The position numbers and the translations under genes are program-made. From assembly GCF_018967845.1 (NCBI RefSeq), contig NZ_JAHLZZ010000001.1, positions 124,001 to 188,000 on the forward strand: DNA of 64,000 nt, in the 5' to 3' direction. The stretch comes from Hymenobacter siberiensis. Its GTDB lineage: Bacteria > Bacteroidota > Bacteroidia > Cytophagales > Hymenobacteraceae. Shown here piece after piece: positions 41,717 through 50,415 of this stretch; position 1 is the stretch's first letter; each line of letters begins with the position of its first letter. The notes under the pieces were generated by a model. It did not search any database. It was not told where the DNA came from and saw nothing but the letters and a program-made list of their open reading frames with translations.

Positions 41717-42175
41717 ATGAATCCAGCCGCCGCCATCCAGCCGCCCCGCACGCCCGCCGAGTGGGCCGCCTACTACCAGCTGCGCTACGCCGTGCTGCGC
41801 CAGCCCTGGCAGCAGCCCCCCGGCTCGGAGCGCGTACCGGCCGACGATGAGGCCGGTACCATTCACGCCCTGCTACTGGCCGCTGCCTCAGCGGCTCCCG
41901 AGGCCCTGGCCGTGGGCATGCTGCAACCCACCGGCACCCGCCAGGGCCAGATTCGCTTCATGGCCGTAGCCCCGGACGCCGCCGGGCAGGGCCTGGGCCA
42001 GCGCGTGACAGCGTATCTGGAAGAGCAGGCGCGGGCGGCGGGCCTGGGCGAAATCGTGCTACACGCGCGGCAGGCCGCCGTTGGTTTTTATGAGAAGCTG
42101 GGCTACGCGGTAGTAGAGCCTTCGCACCTGTTGTTTAGTGAAATTCAGCATTTTTTGATGCGTAAGCAGCTGTAA
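41717..42175 (+). CDS. GNAT-family N-acetyltransferase
   Basis: The 152-residue GNAT fold has YYQLRYAVLRQPWQQPPGSE (substrate-side strand/loop), then the acetyl-CoA site IRFMAVAPDAAGQGLGQRV (the Q/RxxGxG/A-type loop, QGLGQR), and the C-terminal VLHARQAAVGFYEKLGYAVV. It should acetylate an amine with acetyl-CoA; substrate unknown. The resemblance in the first third is to ElaA-like GNATs. It is convergent with the DUF962 gene over a 30-bp inverted repeat. A small gap of about 100 bp separates it from yajQ, which is on the other strand. Confidence 0.85.
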   Translation: MNPAAAIQPPRTPAEWAAYYQLRYAVLRQPWQQPPGSERVPADDEAGTIHALLLAAASAAPEALAVGMLQPTGTRQGQIRFMAVAPDAAGQGLGQRVTAYLEEQARAAGLGEIVLHARQAAVGFYEKLGYAVVEPSHLLFSEIQHFLMRKQL

Positions 42176-42249
42176 GATGTACCGTGGACGCTGTGAGTCC
42201 GCGCGAGTGAATATTCAACCGCACGGACTCACAGCGTCCACGATACATC
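42176..42249. terminator. 30-bp inverted repeat between GNAT and DUF962 genes
   Basis: Arms 42176-42205 and 42220-42249 match at 28 of 30 positions with a 14-nt loop. It lies between two converging stops and the right arm overlaps the DUF962 stop. Likely a bidirectional terminator. Confidence 0.85.
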
Positions 42250-42556
42250 AGCCGAACTTCTCGCGGCCGCGCCAGAGGTCGAAATACATGCGGAAGTCGC
42301 CCAGCAGCGAGTACCGCGGGTGCTGAAACGTGGCCGGCCGGTTGTGCTCGACGAAGAAATGGCCCACCCAGGCAAAGCCGTAGGCCGCCACCACGCCGGC
42401 CGCCAGCCAGTTCCAATTGTCGGTGCGCAACAGCATACCCAGGCAGATAATAAACAGCGTGGTGCCCACAAAATGCAGCACCCGCGTGCCCCGCCGGCTG
42501 TGTTCGCGCAAGTAGCGCGGATAAAACTCGGCGAACGTGAGCGGCTGCGTGGACAT
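42248..42556 (-). CDS. DUF962 (Mpo1-like) membrane protein
   Basis: The 102 residues contain the DUF962/Mpo1-like layout: FAEFYPRYLREHSRRGTRVL, HFVGTTLFIICLGMLLR (first helix), WNWLAAGVVAAYGFAWVGHF (second), and the conserved GHFFVEHNRPATFQHPRYSL with His residues that bind iron in yeast Mpo1. The yeast protein oxidizes 2-hydroxy fatty acids; a bacterial role is likely but not proven. It is convergent with the GNAT gene. Confidence 0.88.
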   Translation of the reverse strand: MSTQPLTFAEFYPRYLREHSRRGTRVLHFVGTTLFIICLGMLLRTDNWNWLAAGVVAAYGFAWVGHFFVEHNRPATFQHPRYSLLGDFRMYFDLWRGREKFG

Positions 42557-42666
42557 GGCAGAAGTGCGAAAAAGGTAAAACCACGGCTTTTCAGACCTGA
42601 AAGCACCGCTCTCAGCAAATGAAGCAAATTTTCCGGCAATCTTGCCGGCGCAATTCCCCTTCGCTC

Positions 42667-43146
42667 ATGTCCGACCAAAATCCGTTCCTCCCCGACCTCG
42701 CCACCATGGTGACTGCCTACAACCAGATGAACCACTATGGCCGCACCAACGGCATGGAGCTGACGGTGAGCACCCCCGGCCAAATCGAATACCGCATGCG
42801 CATCCGCGAAGAGCACCTTTCCTCGCCCAACACCTGCCACGGCGGCGTAATTGCCGGCCTGATGGATGCGGCCCTGGGCGCGGCCGCCCTCTCGTTGGCC
42901 TTCACCAAGCTCGAATTAGTGTCCACCGTCGAATTCAAGATGAATTACCTGCACGCCGTGCACCTGCACGATGAGCTGGTGGCGCGTGGCGTAGTCGACC
43001 ACAGCGGCAACTCCCTAGTAGTGAGTAGTTGCGTAGTCTACCGCCTAAAGGACGGCCACGACGATGTGGCCGTAGCACGCGGTCTGGGCACCTTCAACCG
43101 CTACCCGGCCTCTAAGCGTGATTTCGCCCAGCTGTTGATGGGGTAA
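42667..43146 (+). CDS. PaaI-like hotdog thioesterase
   Basis: From ATG 42667 it has 159 residues in a hotdog fold. The signature HLSSPNTCHGGVIAGLMDAA contains the acidic residue (D) used by this family in the helix that follows the HGG loop. LVSTVEFKMNYLHAVHLHD and VVSSCVVYRLKDGHDDVAV form the beta sheet. It should cleave acyl-CoA thioesters (phenylacetyl-CoA-type PaaI group), but the substrate is unknown. An upstream TTG/ATG extension exists with poor similarity. A strong terminator follows. Confidence 0.85.
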   Translation: MSDQNPFLPDLATMVTAYNQMNHYGRTNGMELTVSTPGQIEYRMRIREEHLSSPNTCHGGVIAGLMDAALGAAALSLAFTKLELVSTVEFKMNYLHAVHLHDELVARGVVDHSGNSLVVSSCVVYRLKDGHDDVAVARGLGTFNRYPASKRDFAQLLMG

Positions 43147-43151
43147 GTCGA

Positions 43152-43220
43152 GTTAAGCGTTAAAAGTGAAAAGGCCCGTCTGACAATTCAGACGGGCCTT
43201 TTTAACTTTTAACGCTCAAC
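43152..43220. terminator. bidirectional terminator, 31-bp arms
   Basis: Arms 43152-43182 and 43189-43220 pair with one bulge around a 6-nt loop and carry the AAAGGCCCGTCTG core and a T-run. It separates the thioesterase (+) and the NYN gene (-). The outer words (GTTAAGCGTTAAAAG) recur near 53419-53472. Confidence 0.9.
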
Positions 43221-43239
43221 TCTTAACTTTTACCTACTG

Positions 43240-44247
43240 CTAGAGCTCGGCCGTGGCGTGCACGCCTACGGGCTCGTACTCGTCTTCGCCGTCGGTCATT
43301 TGCGGGGCGGTGACTTTGCGCACGTTGCGGGCGCAGTCCTCGTCGCGGTGGTTGCGGCCCACGGTGAACTCCACCCAGTCGCCTTCGCGCAGGTCGTTGA
43401 AGTCACCTTCAGTAAGGTCGGCGTAGCTGAAGAACAGGTTGTTGGGGGGCATTACCACGAAGCCAAAACCGTTTTTCAGGTTCTTGATGGTGCTCATACC
43501 GAGTGTGCCCACGGGGCCGGCGGCGGTTGGGCCGGTGGGCCGGGCCAGCTTGGGCGCGGCCGCCGTGTTGGGCGCAAAAGCAGCGGGCTCCGACTGGCTC
43601 ACAAACATGGCTTCCACCACCTCATCCTGCTGGGCGAGGCCACGGTCAATCACGTCGTGCATGGCCACCGGATAGGTCACCTGCTCCAGCAGCTGCTGCG
43701 AGGCGCGCGTAACCCGGGTTTCGCCCTTGAAATCTTCGTATTTGAAATCCCAGTTCAGCAGCATTACGCGGGTGCCCACGGTGTTGAGCTTGCGGATGAG
43801 GGGCACGTAATCGCTGTCGCCGGCGATGAGCACCACAACATCGAGGGTTTTGTGCAGGGCGAGCTCAAGGGCTTCGAGGCTGAGCCACACGTCGATGCCT
43901 TTTTCCTGGAGGCGGCCGTCGCGGGTTTTCAGGGCCATGTAGTGCGTTTGCACGCCCAAGTTCATCAGGATATCGTCGAGCAGGCGGTCGTGGAACAGGC
44001 GGTCCTTGTCGCGGGCTTCGGTAGCCGAGAGGCGGCCCCGGAAAAAGTGCGCGTCGGTAATCTGTGCCAAGCGCACGTCTACATCCTCTTCTTCGGCCAC
44101 CTGGTGGCGAATGTACTCGTGCAGGCCTTCGAGGCTGATACGGGCCTTGCGGTCGTGCTGGAAATAATAATAGTCGCTAATTTTTAAGAAATAGTTGCCG
44201 TCATAAAAGACACCAACCCGAATCAAGGGGCTGTTCATCTGGTTCAT
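43240..44247 (-). CDS. NYN-domain protein fused to a cold-shock domain
   Basis: The 335 residues start with an NYN/PIN-like nuclease domain: RVGVFYDGNYFLKISDYYYF (acidic residue D15), VVLIAGDSDYVPLIRKLN (D-S-D), and GIDVWLSLEALELALHK. This family is thought to cut RNA. After an Ala/Pro linker (about 215-255), a cold-shock-type OB fold follows (GMSTIKNLKNGFGFVVMPP; NLFFSYADLTEGDFNDLREG; WVEFTVGRNHRDEDCARNVR), the nucleic-acid binding part. The fusion suggests RNA binding and cleavage or regulation by one protein. The start is ATG 44247 (or 44238). Confidence 0.88.
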   Translation of the reverse strand: MNQMNSPLIRVGVFYDGNYFLKISDYYYFQHDRKARISLEGLHEYIRHQVAEEEDVDVRLAQITDAHFFRGRLSATEARDKDRLFHDRLLDDILMNLGVQTHYMALKTRDGRLQEKGIDVWLSLEALELALHKTLDVVVLIAGDSDYVPLIRKLNTVGTRVMLLNWDFKYEDFKGETRVTRASQQLLEQVTYPVAMHDVIDRGLAQQDEVVEAMFVSQSEPAAFAPNTAAAPKLARPTGPTAAGPVGTLGMSTIKNLKNGFGFVVMPPNNLFFSYADLTEGDFNDLREGDWVEFTVGRNHRDEDCARNVRKVTAPQMTDGEDEYEPVGVHATAEL

Positions 44248-44630
44248 GGGATGCGTTAAGTAAAGTTAGAGAAGTGTTTTGAGTGGGCTAGGAGAGTGAA
44301 TCAAGTAGAAATGCCGGAACAACACGCGACAAAATACTCGTCACCTGTCCCGGCTCTCAGTATAATTAGCAAGAAAACTCCGGCGCGACAGCTCGCTAAA
44401 AAGCGGTGGCTGACGGGATTAAAATGTAGCTTAATTGATTTTTAATGATACCGGCTGGCGAAAACGATTGAAAACGCAGAATAATAACACGATTCAATGC
44501 CAAATCGACCCTAATTTACCAGCATATCTGCTGCGAAGCTAACGGTCTTAGCTGACTTATGCAATAGTGCCCACAATCAAGCGGATGGCGCTTCTAGCGC
44601 CGCCAAGCCAATCGGCGGGAGGCGGCCCGG
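44248..44630. other. 383-bp gene-free gap before the NYN gene
   Basis: No coding frame with family-like sequence was found. The stretch is AT-rich compared with its surroundings. It has a small hairpin GGCGC-TTCTA-GCGCC (44587-44601) and, on the minus strand, TAACTTTA (44261-44268), a near match to the -7 box. Probably the promoter region for the NYN gene; nothing else was recognised. Confidence 0.5.
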
Positions 44631-45371
44631 CTAAAAGCGCATGTGCCCCAGCACCAGCCCCAGCACCAGCAGCGCGTAGCCCACGCAAATGCCCACTTCC
44701 ATGGCGTTGCCGCTAGCCGAGCCGGTGCTGATAAGTGGCACTTTAAACGAGAACCCTGAAATGGGCAAAAGCCACCGCACGCCCGATTTGGTGAGCGTAT
44801 CGGCCAGCAAGTGGGAGGCGTAGCCACTGCCCGCATACAGAGCCACGCCGCGCCAGCCCAGGTGCTGGTCGGCGAGGTAGCCGATGTAAGTCCAGAGCGC
44901 GGTGGCCCAAATAGTGTGCGTCCAGGAGCGGTGGGTGGTGAAGGGGGCCAGCGCCACGAACGTGCCCAGCAGACTTAGCCAAAGCTGCTCGGTATAGAGG
45001 CCGGCCACCACCGTGCCCAAGCCCGTGAACAGCAGCGCCAGCCGCCGGGCCGAGCCGCCCTGCATGCCCACGCCAATAAGCCCGAAGGCCAGCGCCGCCG
45101 TGTAGTACAGCCGCTGCTCGGCCCCGGGGGCCCGCTGAAAGTAGGCGTAGGCGGCCAGGGCCAGCGCCCCGGCGGCAAAGGCCCAGCGCACATAATTTTG
45201 GGTGAAGCCGAGACGCTTGCTAAGGCGGCTTTCGGGATGGTCGAGGTCGGGGGCGAGGCTGGAGAAGCCGGCCAGGGCAATGCCGGCCAGCGAAAACGGA
45301 ATGCCCGGCACCAGCCCGGCTACGGCCACGCCGGTAATGAAGCCAATGGCCAGGTGGGAAGAGCCGCGCAT
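44631..45371 (-). CDS. YdjM-type metal-dependent hydrolase, membrane
   Basis: The 246-residue inner-membrane protein fits the YdjM/DUF457 metal-dependent hydrolase family: the opening GSSHLAIGFITGVAVAG with His, then SSLAPDLDHPESRLSKRLGF (DxDH motif), the metal-binding TTHRSWTHTIWATALWTYI, and SHLLADTLTKSGVRWLLPIS, spread over about seven helices (AFAAGALALAAYAYF; LYYTAALAFGLIGVG; LLFTGLGTVVAGLY). In E. coli YdjM is LexA-regulated; its substrate is unknown. It is followed on the same strand by the long gap before the NYN gene. Confidence 0.9.
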   Translation of the reverse strand: MRGSSHLAIGFITGVAVAGLVPGIPFSLAGIALAGFSSLAPDLDHPESRLSKRLGFTQNYVRWAFAAGALALAAYAYFQRAPGAEQRLYYTAALAFGLIGVGMQGGSARRLALLFTGLGTVVAGLYTEQLWLSLLGTFVALAPFTTHRSWTHTIWATALWTYIGYLADQHLGWRGVALYAGSGYASHLLADTLTKSGVRWLLPISGFSFKVPLISTGSASGNAMEVGICVGYALLVLGLVLGHMRF

Positions 45372-45408
45372 TAATTGTTGTTTCTGGTTATTTGTTCCTG
45401 GTTTCGCT

Positions 45409-45437
45409 GGTCATGCTTCGCTGCGCTCTACATGACC
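45409..45437. repeat. small hairpin, related loop
   Basis: Arms GGTCATG (45409-45415) and CATGACC (45431-45437) enclose a 15-nt loop CTTCGCTGCGCTCTA, a variant of the TTCGACTCCGCTCAG loop seen at 30343-30358 and near 50265-50280. It lies between two divergently placed genes. Confidence 0.65.
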
Positions 45438-45564
45438 GGCGGGCCGCGAAGCTACGGGCAGCCCCGGAAACCTTCGCTGCCCCTGCTGTGTATTTACCCC
45501 GCTGCCCGACCGGAGAAATCTCCGGCCGGGCTACTTCATTTGCCCCGCCCTAGCCTGATTACTT

Positions 45565-48500
45565 GTGCAAGTAGCTGATTTTCTTCGCCTATACCGTTTA
45601 TCCCCCGAATTGCAGGTGCTGGCCGCGCGCCTGCGCGACGCCGTGAAGCCCGACGCCGACCGGCCGCGCCTGCACCTGCGCGGGCTGGTGGGCAGCCAAG
45701 ATGCCGTGGTGGTGGCCGCCGTGGCCCAGCCGCAGCATCCGCACGTATTCATTCTGCACGACAAGGACGAGGCGGCGTATTTCCTGGCCGACCTGCAGCA
45801 CCTGCTGCCCGAGGGGCCGGAAGTGCTGCTGTTTCCGAGCTCCTACAAGCGGCCGTATCAGTTCGACGAAACGGAGAATGCCAACGTGCTGATGCGCGCC
45901 GAGGCCCTGAACCGCATCAACACGACGCGGGCGGCCGGCACCGGCAACAGTGTATTCATCGTGACCTACCCGGAAGCGCTGACAGAGAAGGTGATAAACC
46001 GGCAAAGTCTGGTGAAGAACACCTTCAACGCCAAGGTGGGCGACAAGCTGGACGTGAATTTTCTGGGTGAATTGCTGGGCGAATACGATTTTGAGAAAAC
46101 GGATTTCGTGTACGAAGCGGGGCAGTACGCGGTGCGCGGCGGCATTGTGGACGTGTTCAGCTACGCGAATGAATTGCCGTTTCGCCTCGAATTATTCGGC
46201 GATGAAATAGAGAGCATTCGCACGTTTAATCCGGAAACGCAGCTGTCGGTTGACACGAAGGCCACCATCAGCATTATCCCGAATGTGCAGACCAAGATGC
46301 TGACCGAAACGCGGGAAGCTTTCCTTGAATTTCTGCCCCGCACGGCCTGTATCTGGGCCAAAGACGTGCGCCAGACACTGGACGTGGTGACGGAATTATT
46401 TGAAAAAGCCGAAGCTAATTTTCAGCAGATGCTGAGCGAGAGCGGCGGGATGCAAATAGTGAGCAAGCCCGGCGATTTATTCGAATCGGGTAAAAGCTTT
46501 AAAAAACTGTTTGATGAATTCGCGGTGGTGGAATTCGGCAAGCGCTTTCACTTCAAAAACGCCGATACGTTTCAATTCACCGCCAAGCCGCAGCCGAGTT
46601 TCAACAAGGAATTCGAGCGCATGGTGAAGAATATCAAGGAGAACCAGCACCGGAATTTCACTACGATAATTACCGCCGATACCGTGCGCCAGGCCGACCG
46701 GCTGCGGACGATTTTTGACGAATTAGATAACAACGTGCAATTTCAGCACTTGCTGCTGGCGCTGCGCGAAGGCTTTATTGATGAGCAGCTTGAGTTAGCC
46801 GTTTATACCGACCACCAATTATTCGAGCGGTATTACCGGGCGCAGGAAGCGCGCAAATTCTCGAAGAAAAAAGCCCTAACCCTGCGCGAATTAAAAACGC
46901 TGCAACCCGGTGATTATGTGACGCACCAAGACTACGGCATTGCGCGCTTTGCGGGCCTCACGCAGGTGGAGATAAACGGGCAGATTCAGGAGGCCATTCG
47001 GCTGGTTTATCGGGATGATGACTTGCTGACGGTGAGCATTCACTCGCTGCATAAGATTGCAAAATACAGCGGCGCGGAGGGTTCGCCGCCCACCATGAGC
47101 AAGCTGGGCTCGCCGGAGTGGGAGAACAAGAAGAAGTCGGTGAAGAAGAAGGTGAAGGACATTGCGGCCGACCTTATCCGGCTGTATGCCAAGCGCAAAA
47201 CCGCGCCGGGCTTTGCCTTTTCCATTGACGGATTTTTGCAGGCCGAGCTGGAATCGAGCTTCATTTACGAGGACACGCCCGACCAGGCCAAGGCTACCGA
47301 GGACGTGAAAAACGACATGCAGCAGCCCCACCCAATGGACCGGCTGATTTGCGGCGACGTGGGCTTTGGCAAAACGGAAATAGCCATTCGGGCGGCGTTT
47401 AAGGCCGTGGCCGATGGCAAGCAGGCGGCCGTGCTGGTGCCCACCACCATTCTGGCCATGCAGCACTACAAGACTTTCCGCGACCGGCTGGCCACGCTGC
47501 CCGTGACGGTGGAATACATCAACCGGTTTAAGTCGACGAAGCAGATTAAGGAAACCCTGGGGCGCGTGGCCGAGGGCAAAACCGACATTCTCATCGGCAC
47601 GCACCGGCTTACGAATAAGGATATTAAATTTAAAGACCTCGGAATTTTAATTATTGACGAAGAGCAGAAATTCGGCGTCAAGACCAAGGATAAACTCAAG
47701 GAATTGAAGGTGAACGTGGATACGCTCACGCTTTCGGCCACGCCCATTCCGCGCACGCTGCACTTCTCGCTGATGGGGGCGCGCGATTTGAGCGTGATTG
47801 CCACGCCCCCGCCCAACCGGCAGCCGGTGAATACGGAATTGCACGTGTATGATGAGATATTGATTCGCGACGCGGTGGCGCGGGAATTGAAACGCGGCGG
47901 GCAGGTGTTTTTCGTGCATAACCGGGTGAAGGATATTGAGGAAATGGCCGCTACGATTCTGCGGTTGGTGCCGGATGCGAAAATCACCTTCGCCCATGGG
48001 CAGATGGACGGCGAAATGCTGGAAAAGCGCATGATGAAGTTCGTGGAGGGCGAGTACGACGTGCTGGTTTCAACCAACATCATCGAATCGGGCCTCGACA
48101 TTCCCAATGCTAATACCATCATCATCAACCGCGCCCACCTGGCCGGCCTGAGCGACCTGCACCAGATGCGCGGCCGCGTGGGCCGCTCCAACCGCAAGGC
48201 CTACTGCTACTTACTCACGCCGCCGGTGGCCCAGCTGCCAGCCGATGCCCGCAAGCGGCTGAGCACGCTGGAGGAGTTTTCGGACCTCGGCGCAGGCTTT
48301 AACGTGGCCATGCGCGACCTCGACATTCGCGGCGCGGGCAACCTGCTGGGCGGCGAGCAATCGGGCTTTATCAATGATTTGGGCTACGAAACCTACCACC
48401 AGATTCTGGACGAGGCCGTGCAGGAATTGAAGGAAACCGAATTCCGTGACCTGTTCCTGGGCGATGCCAACTCGCAGCAGCGCCTGCAGCTGGCGGCCGG

Positions 48501-48984
48501 CGCGGGCCGCAGCCACGAGTGCAACGTGGAGACCGACCAGCAGGTGCTCATTCCCGAAAAGTACGTGAGCAATGTGTCGGAGCGCCTGCAGCTTTACGCC
48601 AAGCTCGACCGTGCCCAGAAGCCGGAGGAGCTGCGCAAGCTGCTGGCCAGCATGGTGGACCGCTTCGGCCCGCTGCCCCCCGAGGTGGAGCAGCTGGCCG
48701 ACATTGTGCGCCTGCGCTGGCAGGCCTGCAAAGTGGGCTTCCACAAAATCACGCTCAAGCGCGACACGCTGAAAGGCTACCTGCCCGCCGACGACGACCA
48801 CAAGGCCTATTTCCAGGGCGAGCAGTTCGGCACCATCCTCAACTACGTGCAAACGCACCCGCGCACTGCCAAGCTCAAGGAGCACAAGGCGCAACTGATT
48901 GTGACGTTTGAGGAAGTACGCTCCATTCAGGAGGCCAAGCGTGTGCTGAGCGAGCTGGGCAGCGAGGAGGCGGTGGCGGCGTAG
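45565..48984 (+). CDS. mfd: transcription-repair coupling factor Mfd
   Basis: Mfd pushes stalled RNA polymerase off lesions and recruits UvrA. From GTG 45565 the 1139 residues contain the UvrB-like N-terminal domains with VLLFPSSYKRPYQFDETENA, a polymerase-interaction domain near 480 (LQPGDYVTHQDYGIARFAGL; the CarD-like RID), the helicase with GDVGFGKTEIAIRAAFKAVA (Walker A, about 596-604) and LIIDEEQKFGVKTKDKLKEL (about 697), LSATPIPRTLHFSLMGARDL, the translocase TRG region GLDIPNANTIIINRAHLAGL, and a C-terminal domain. The length is normal. GTG is used because the family start MQVADFLRLYRLSP follows it. Confidence 0.95.
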   Translation: MQVADFLRLYRLSPELQVLAARLRDAVKPDADRPRLHLRGLVGSQDAVVVAAVAQPQHPHVFILHDKDEAAYFLADLQHLLPEGPEVLLFPSSYKRPYQFDETENANVLMRAEALNRINTTRAAGTGNSVFIVTYPEALTEKVINRQSLVKNTFNAKVGDKLDVNFLGELLGEYDFEKTDFVYEAGQYAVRGGIVDVFSYANELPFRLELFGDEIESIRTFNPETQLSVDTKATISIIPNVQTKMLTETREAFLEFLPRTACIWAKDVRQTLDVVTELFEKAEANFQQMLSESGGMQIVSKPGDLFESGKSFKKLFDEFAVVEFGKRFHFKNADTFQFTAKPQPSFNKEFERMVKNIKENQHRNFTTIITADTVRQADRLRTIFDELDNNVQFQHLLLALREGFIDEQLELAVYTDHQLFERYYRAQEARKFSKKKALTLRELKTLQPGDYVTHQDYGIARFAGLTQVEINGQIQEAIRLVYRDDDLLTVSIHSLHKIAKYSGAEGSPPTMSKLGSPEWENKKKSVKKKVKDIAADLIRLYAKRKTAPGFAFSIDGFLQAELESSFIYEDTPDQAKATEDVKNDMQQPHPMDRLICGDVGFGKTEIAIRAAFKAVADGKQAAVLVPTTILAMQHYKTFRDRLATLPVTVEYINRFKSTKQIKETLGRVAEGKTDILIGTHRLTNKDIKFKDLGILIIDEEQKFGVKTKDKLKELKVNVDTLTLSATPIPRTLHFSLMGARDLSVIATPPPNRQPVNTELHVYDEILIRDAVARELKRGGQVFFVHNRVKDIEEMAATILRLVPDAKITFAHGQMDGEMLEKRMMKFVEGEYDVLVSTNIIESGLDIPNANTIIINRAHLAGLSDLHQMRGRVGRSNRKAYCYLLTPPVAQLPADARKRLSTLEEFSDLGAGFNVAMRDLDIRGAGNLLGGEQSGFINDLGYETYHQILDEAVQELKETEFRDLFLGDANSQQRLQLAAGAGRSHECNVETDQQVLIPEKYVSNVSERLQLYAKLDRAQKPEELRKLLASMVDRFGPLPPEVEQLADIVRLRWQACKVGFHKITLKRDTLKGYLPADDDHKAYFQGEQFGTILNYVQTHPRTAKLKEHKAQLIVTFEEVRSIQEAKRVLSELGSEEAVAA

Positions 48985-48990
48985 CGGTTA

Positions 48991-49041
48991 ACCTGACCCC
49001 CTGCCCCCCTCTCCAAAAAAGAGGGGGGCAGGGGGTCAGGT
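48991..49041. terminator. 21-bp perfect hairpin after mfd
   Basis: Arms 48991-49011 and 49021-49041 are perfect inverted repeats with a 9-nt A-rich loop. Very GC-rich (runs of C and G). It lies 7 bp after the mfd stop and likely ends the transcript, though the T-run is weak. Confidence 0.8.
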
Positions 49042-49084
49042 GCACGCGGAGGGCGAAAACCGCCACGCTATACTATTCTAACCC

Positions 49085-49768
49085 ATGAAATCCCTATTCT
49101 TCGCTGTTCTGCTACTGCCGCTACTCGCCACCGCCCAAACACCCAAAAACCCGCGCCTGAAGCACGAGCTCGATAGCATCTACACCGTGGACCAGCGCTG
49201 GCGGAGCATGCTGTTTGACCCGCGCATCAACCGGCGGTCCGACTCGCTGGCCCGGGCGCTGAGCGTGACGCGCGAAAGCCTGCCGACTTACATTCCGGGC
49301 CAGATGCTGCGCACCGACTCGACCAATCTGGGGCGAATGAAGGCAATTTTGAAGCAGTACGGCTACCCCGGCAAAACGCTGGTGGGCACGCCCGCCAACG
49401 AGGCCGCGTGGTACGTCATCCAGCACTCGCCCGACATAGCCCACTACCTGCCGCTCATCCAAAAAGCGGCCGACAAAGGCGAATTGCCCTTCTACCTCTA
49501 CGCCCAGATGCTGGACCGCCAGCTCATGCGCGCCGGCAAGGAACAGCAGTACGGTACCCAGGCGATGGGCTACACCGTGCTGAACCCCGCCACCGGCCAG
49601 CGCGAGGCCCAACGGCCCTTCGTATGGCCCATCCGGGATGCGGCGGGCGTGAACGAGCGCCGAAAAAAAGCCGGCTTCCCCACCACCGTTGAGCAGAATG
49701 CCGCTAATTTGGGCATTCCGTACCGGGTGCTGACGTTGCCGGACGTGGAGAAAATGCCCAAAAACTAA
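49085..49768 (+). CDS. DUF6624-like exported protein
   Basis: The 227 residues open with a signal peptide (MKSLFFAVLLLPLLATAQT, cleaved near 18) and continue as a mostly helical protein with LKHELDSIYTVDQRWRSMLF, RMKAILKQYGYPGKTLVGTP and NEAAWYVIQHSPDIAHYLPL, then a C-terminal section ending GFPTTVEQNAANLGIPYRV. This pattern (short helices, YGYPG, IQHSPD) matches DUF6624-like proteins of Bacteroidota. No enzyme motif. Probably periplasmic. It is followed after 9 bp by the ElaA-like acetyltransferase, so they may be cotranscribed. Confidence 0.75.
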   Translation: MKSLFFAVLLLPLLATAQTPKNPRLKHELDSIYTVDQRWRSMLFDPRINRRSDSLARALSVTRESLPTYIPGQMLRTDSTNLGRMKAILKQYGYPGKTLVGTPANEAAWYVIQHSPDIAHYLPLIQKAADKGELPFYLYAQMLDRQLMRAGKEQQYGTQAMGYTVLNPATGQREAQRPFVWPIRDAAGVNERRKKAGFPTTVEQNAANLGIPYRVLTLPDVEKMPKN

Positions 49769-49777
49769 CGTTGCCTT

Positions 49778-50227
49778 ATGACCATTCGCTGGCATTGCCT
49801 ACCCTTCGAATCATTACCCTCCCTCATTCTCTACGACCTGCTGCGCCTGCGCTCGGAGGTGTTTGTGGTAGAGCAAAACTGTGTTTTTCAGGATATTGAC
49901 CGCCAGGACATGGATGCCCACCACCTGCTGGGCTACAACGAAGCCGGCGAGCTGGCCGCCTACGCTCGCCTATTCGACGCTGGCAAGTGCTACGAGGAAG
50001 CCAGCATCGGGCGCGTCATCGTGGCCCAGCCGTTTCGGCGCTACAGCCTGGGCCGCGAGTTAATGCGGCAGGCCCTGGCGCATTCCGATGCACTCTTCGG
50101 GCCTCAACCCAATAAAATTGGCGCGCAGCAGCACCTGGAGCGGTTTTATAATGAGTTCGGCTACGAGCAGTGCGGGCCGATGTACGTGGAAGACGGCATT
50201 CCGCACATCCCCATGCGGCGGAGTTGA
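49778..50227 (+). CDS. ElaA-like GNAT acetyltransferase
   Basis: The 149 residues have the ElaA family layout: WHCLPFESLPSLILYDLLRL, SEVFVVEQNCVFQDIDRQD, AHHLLGYNEAGELAAYARLF, the acetyl-CoA loop ASIGRVIVAQPFRRYSLGRE (RR-xxxxGRE), and FYNEFGYEQCGPMYVEDGIP, a hallmark of ElaA proteins. Substrate unknown. It is followed by two small palindromic elements. It is coupled in a head-to-tail pair with the DUF6624-like gene, 9 bp apart. Confidence 0.9.
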   Translation: MTIRWHCLPFESLPSLILYDLLRLRSEVFVVEQNCVFQDIDRQDMDAHHLLGYNEAGELAAYARLFDAGKCYEEASIGRVIVAQPFRRYSLGRELMRQALAHSDALFGPQPNKIGAQQHLERFYNEFGYEQCGPMYVEDGIPHIPMRRS

Positions 50228-50244
50228 GCTAACCTTTAAGGTTA

Positions 50245-50300
50245 TAAACAACTCCAACGTCATGCTTCGACTCCGCTCAGCATGACGTTGGAGTTGTTTA
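50245..50300. repeat. 20-bp perfect hairpin with shared 16-nt loop (copy B1)
   Basis: Arms 50245-50264 and 50281-50300 are perfect inverted copies around loop CTTCGACTCCGCTCAG. The right arm overlaps the left end of the next element, so the two are nested. Located after the ElaA-like gene. Confidence 0.9.
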
Positions 50301-50380
50301 GAAAGTCACAAAAGGTGCTCAAACGGTCACGCTTCGACTCCGCTCAGCATGACCGTTCGGGGACTTTCTAAACAGCTTCG
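50290..50380. repeat. TIR-bounded repeat element, copy B2 (short core)
   Basis: The 13-bp terminal repeats TGTTTAGAAAGTC (50295-50307) and GACTTTCTAAACA (50362-50374) match those of copies A and C. The core holds ACGGTCACG / CATGACCGT arms and the same 16-nt loop as B1, rather than the long core of A and C. Same orientation as copy C. Confidence 0.88.
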
Positions 50381-50415
50381 TTCTTTAACGTCCTCTCTTC
50401 TGTGCTAAAACGCGC

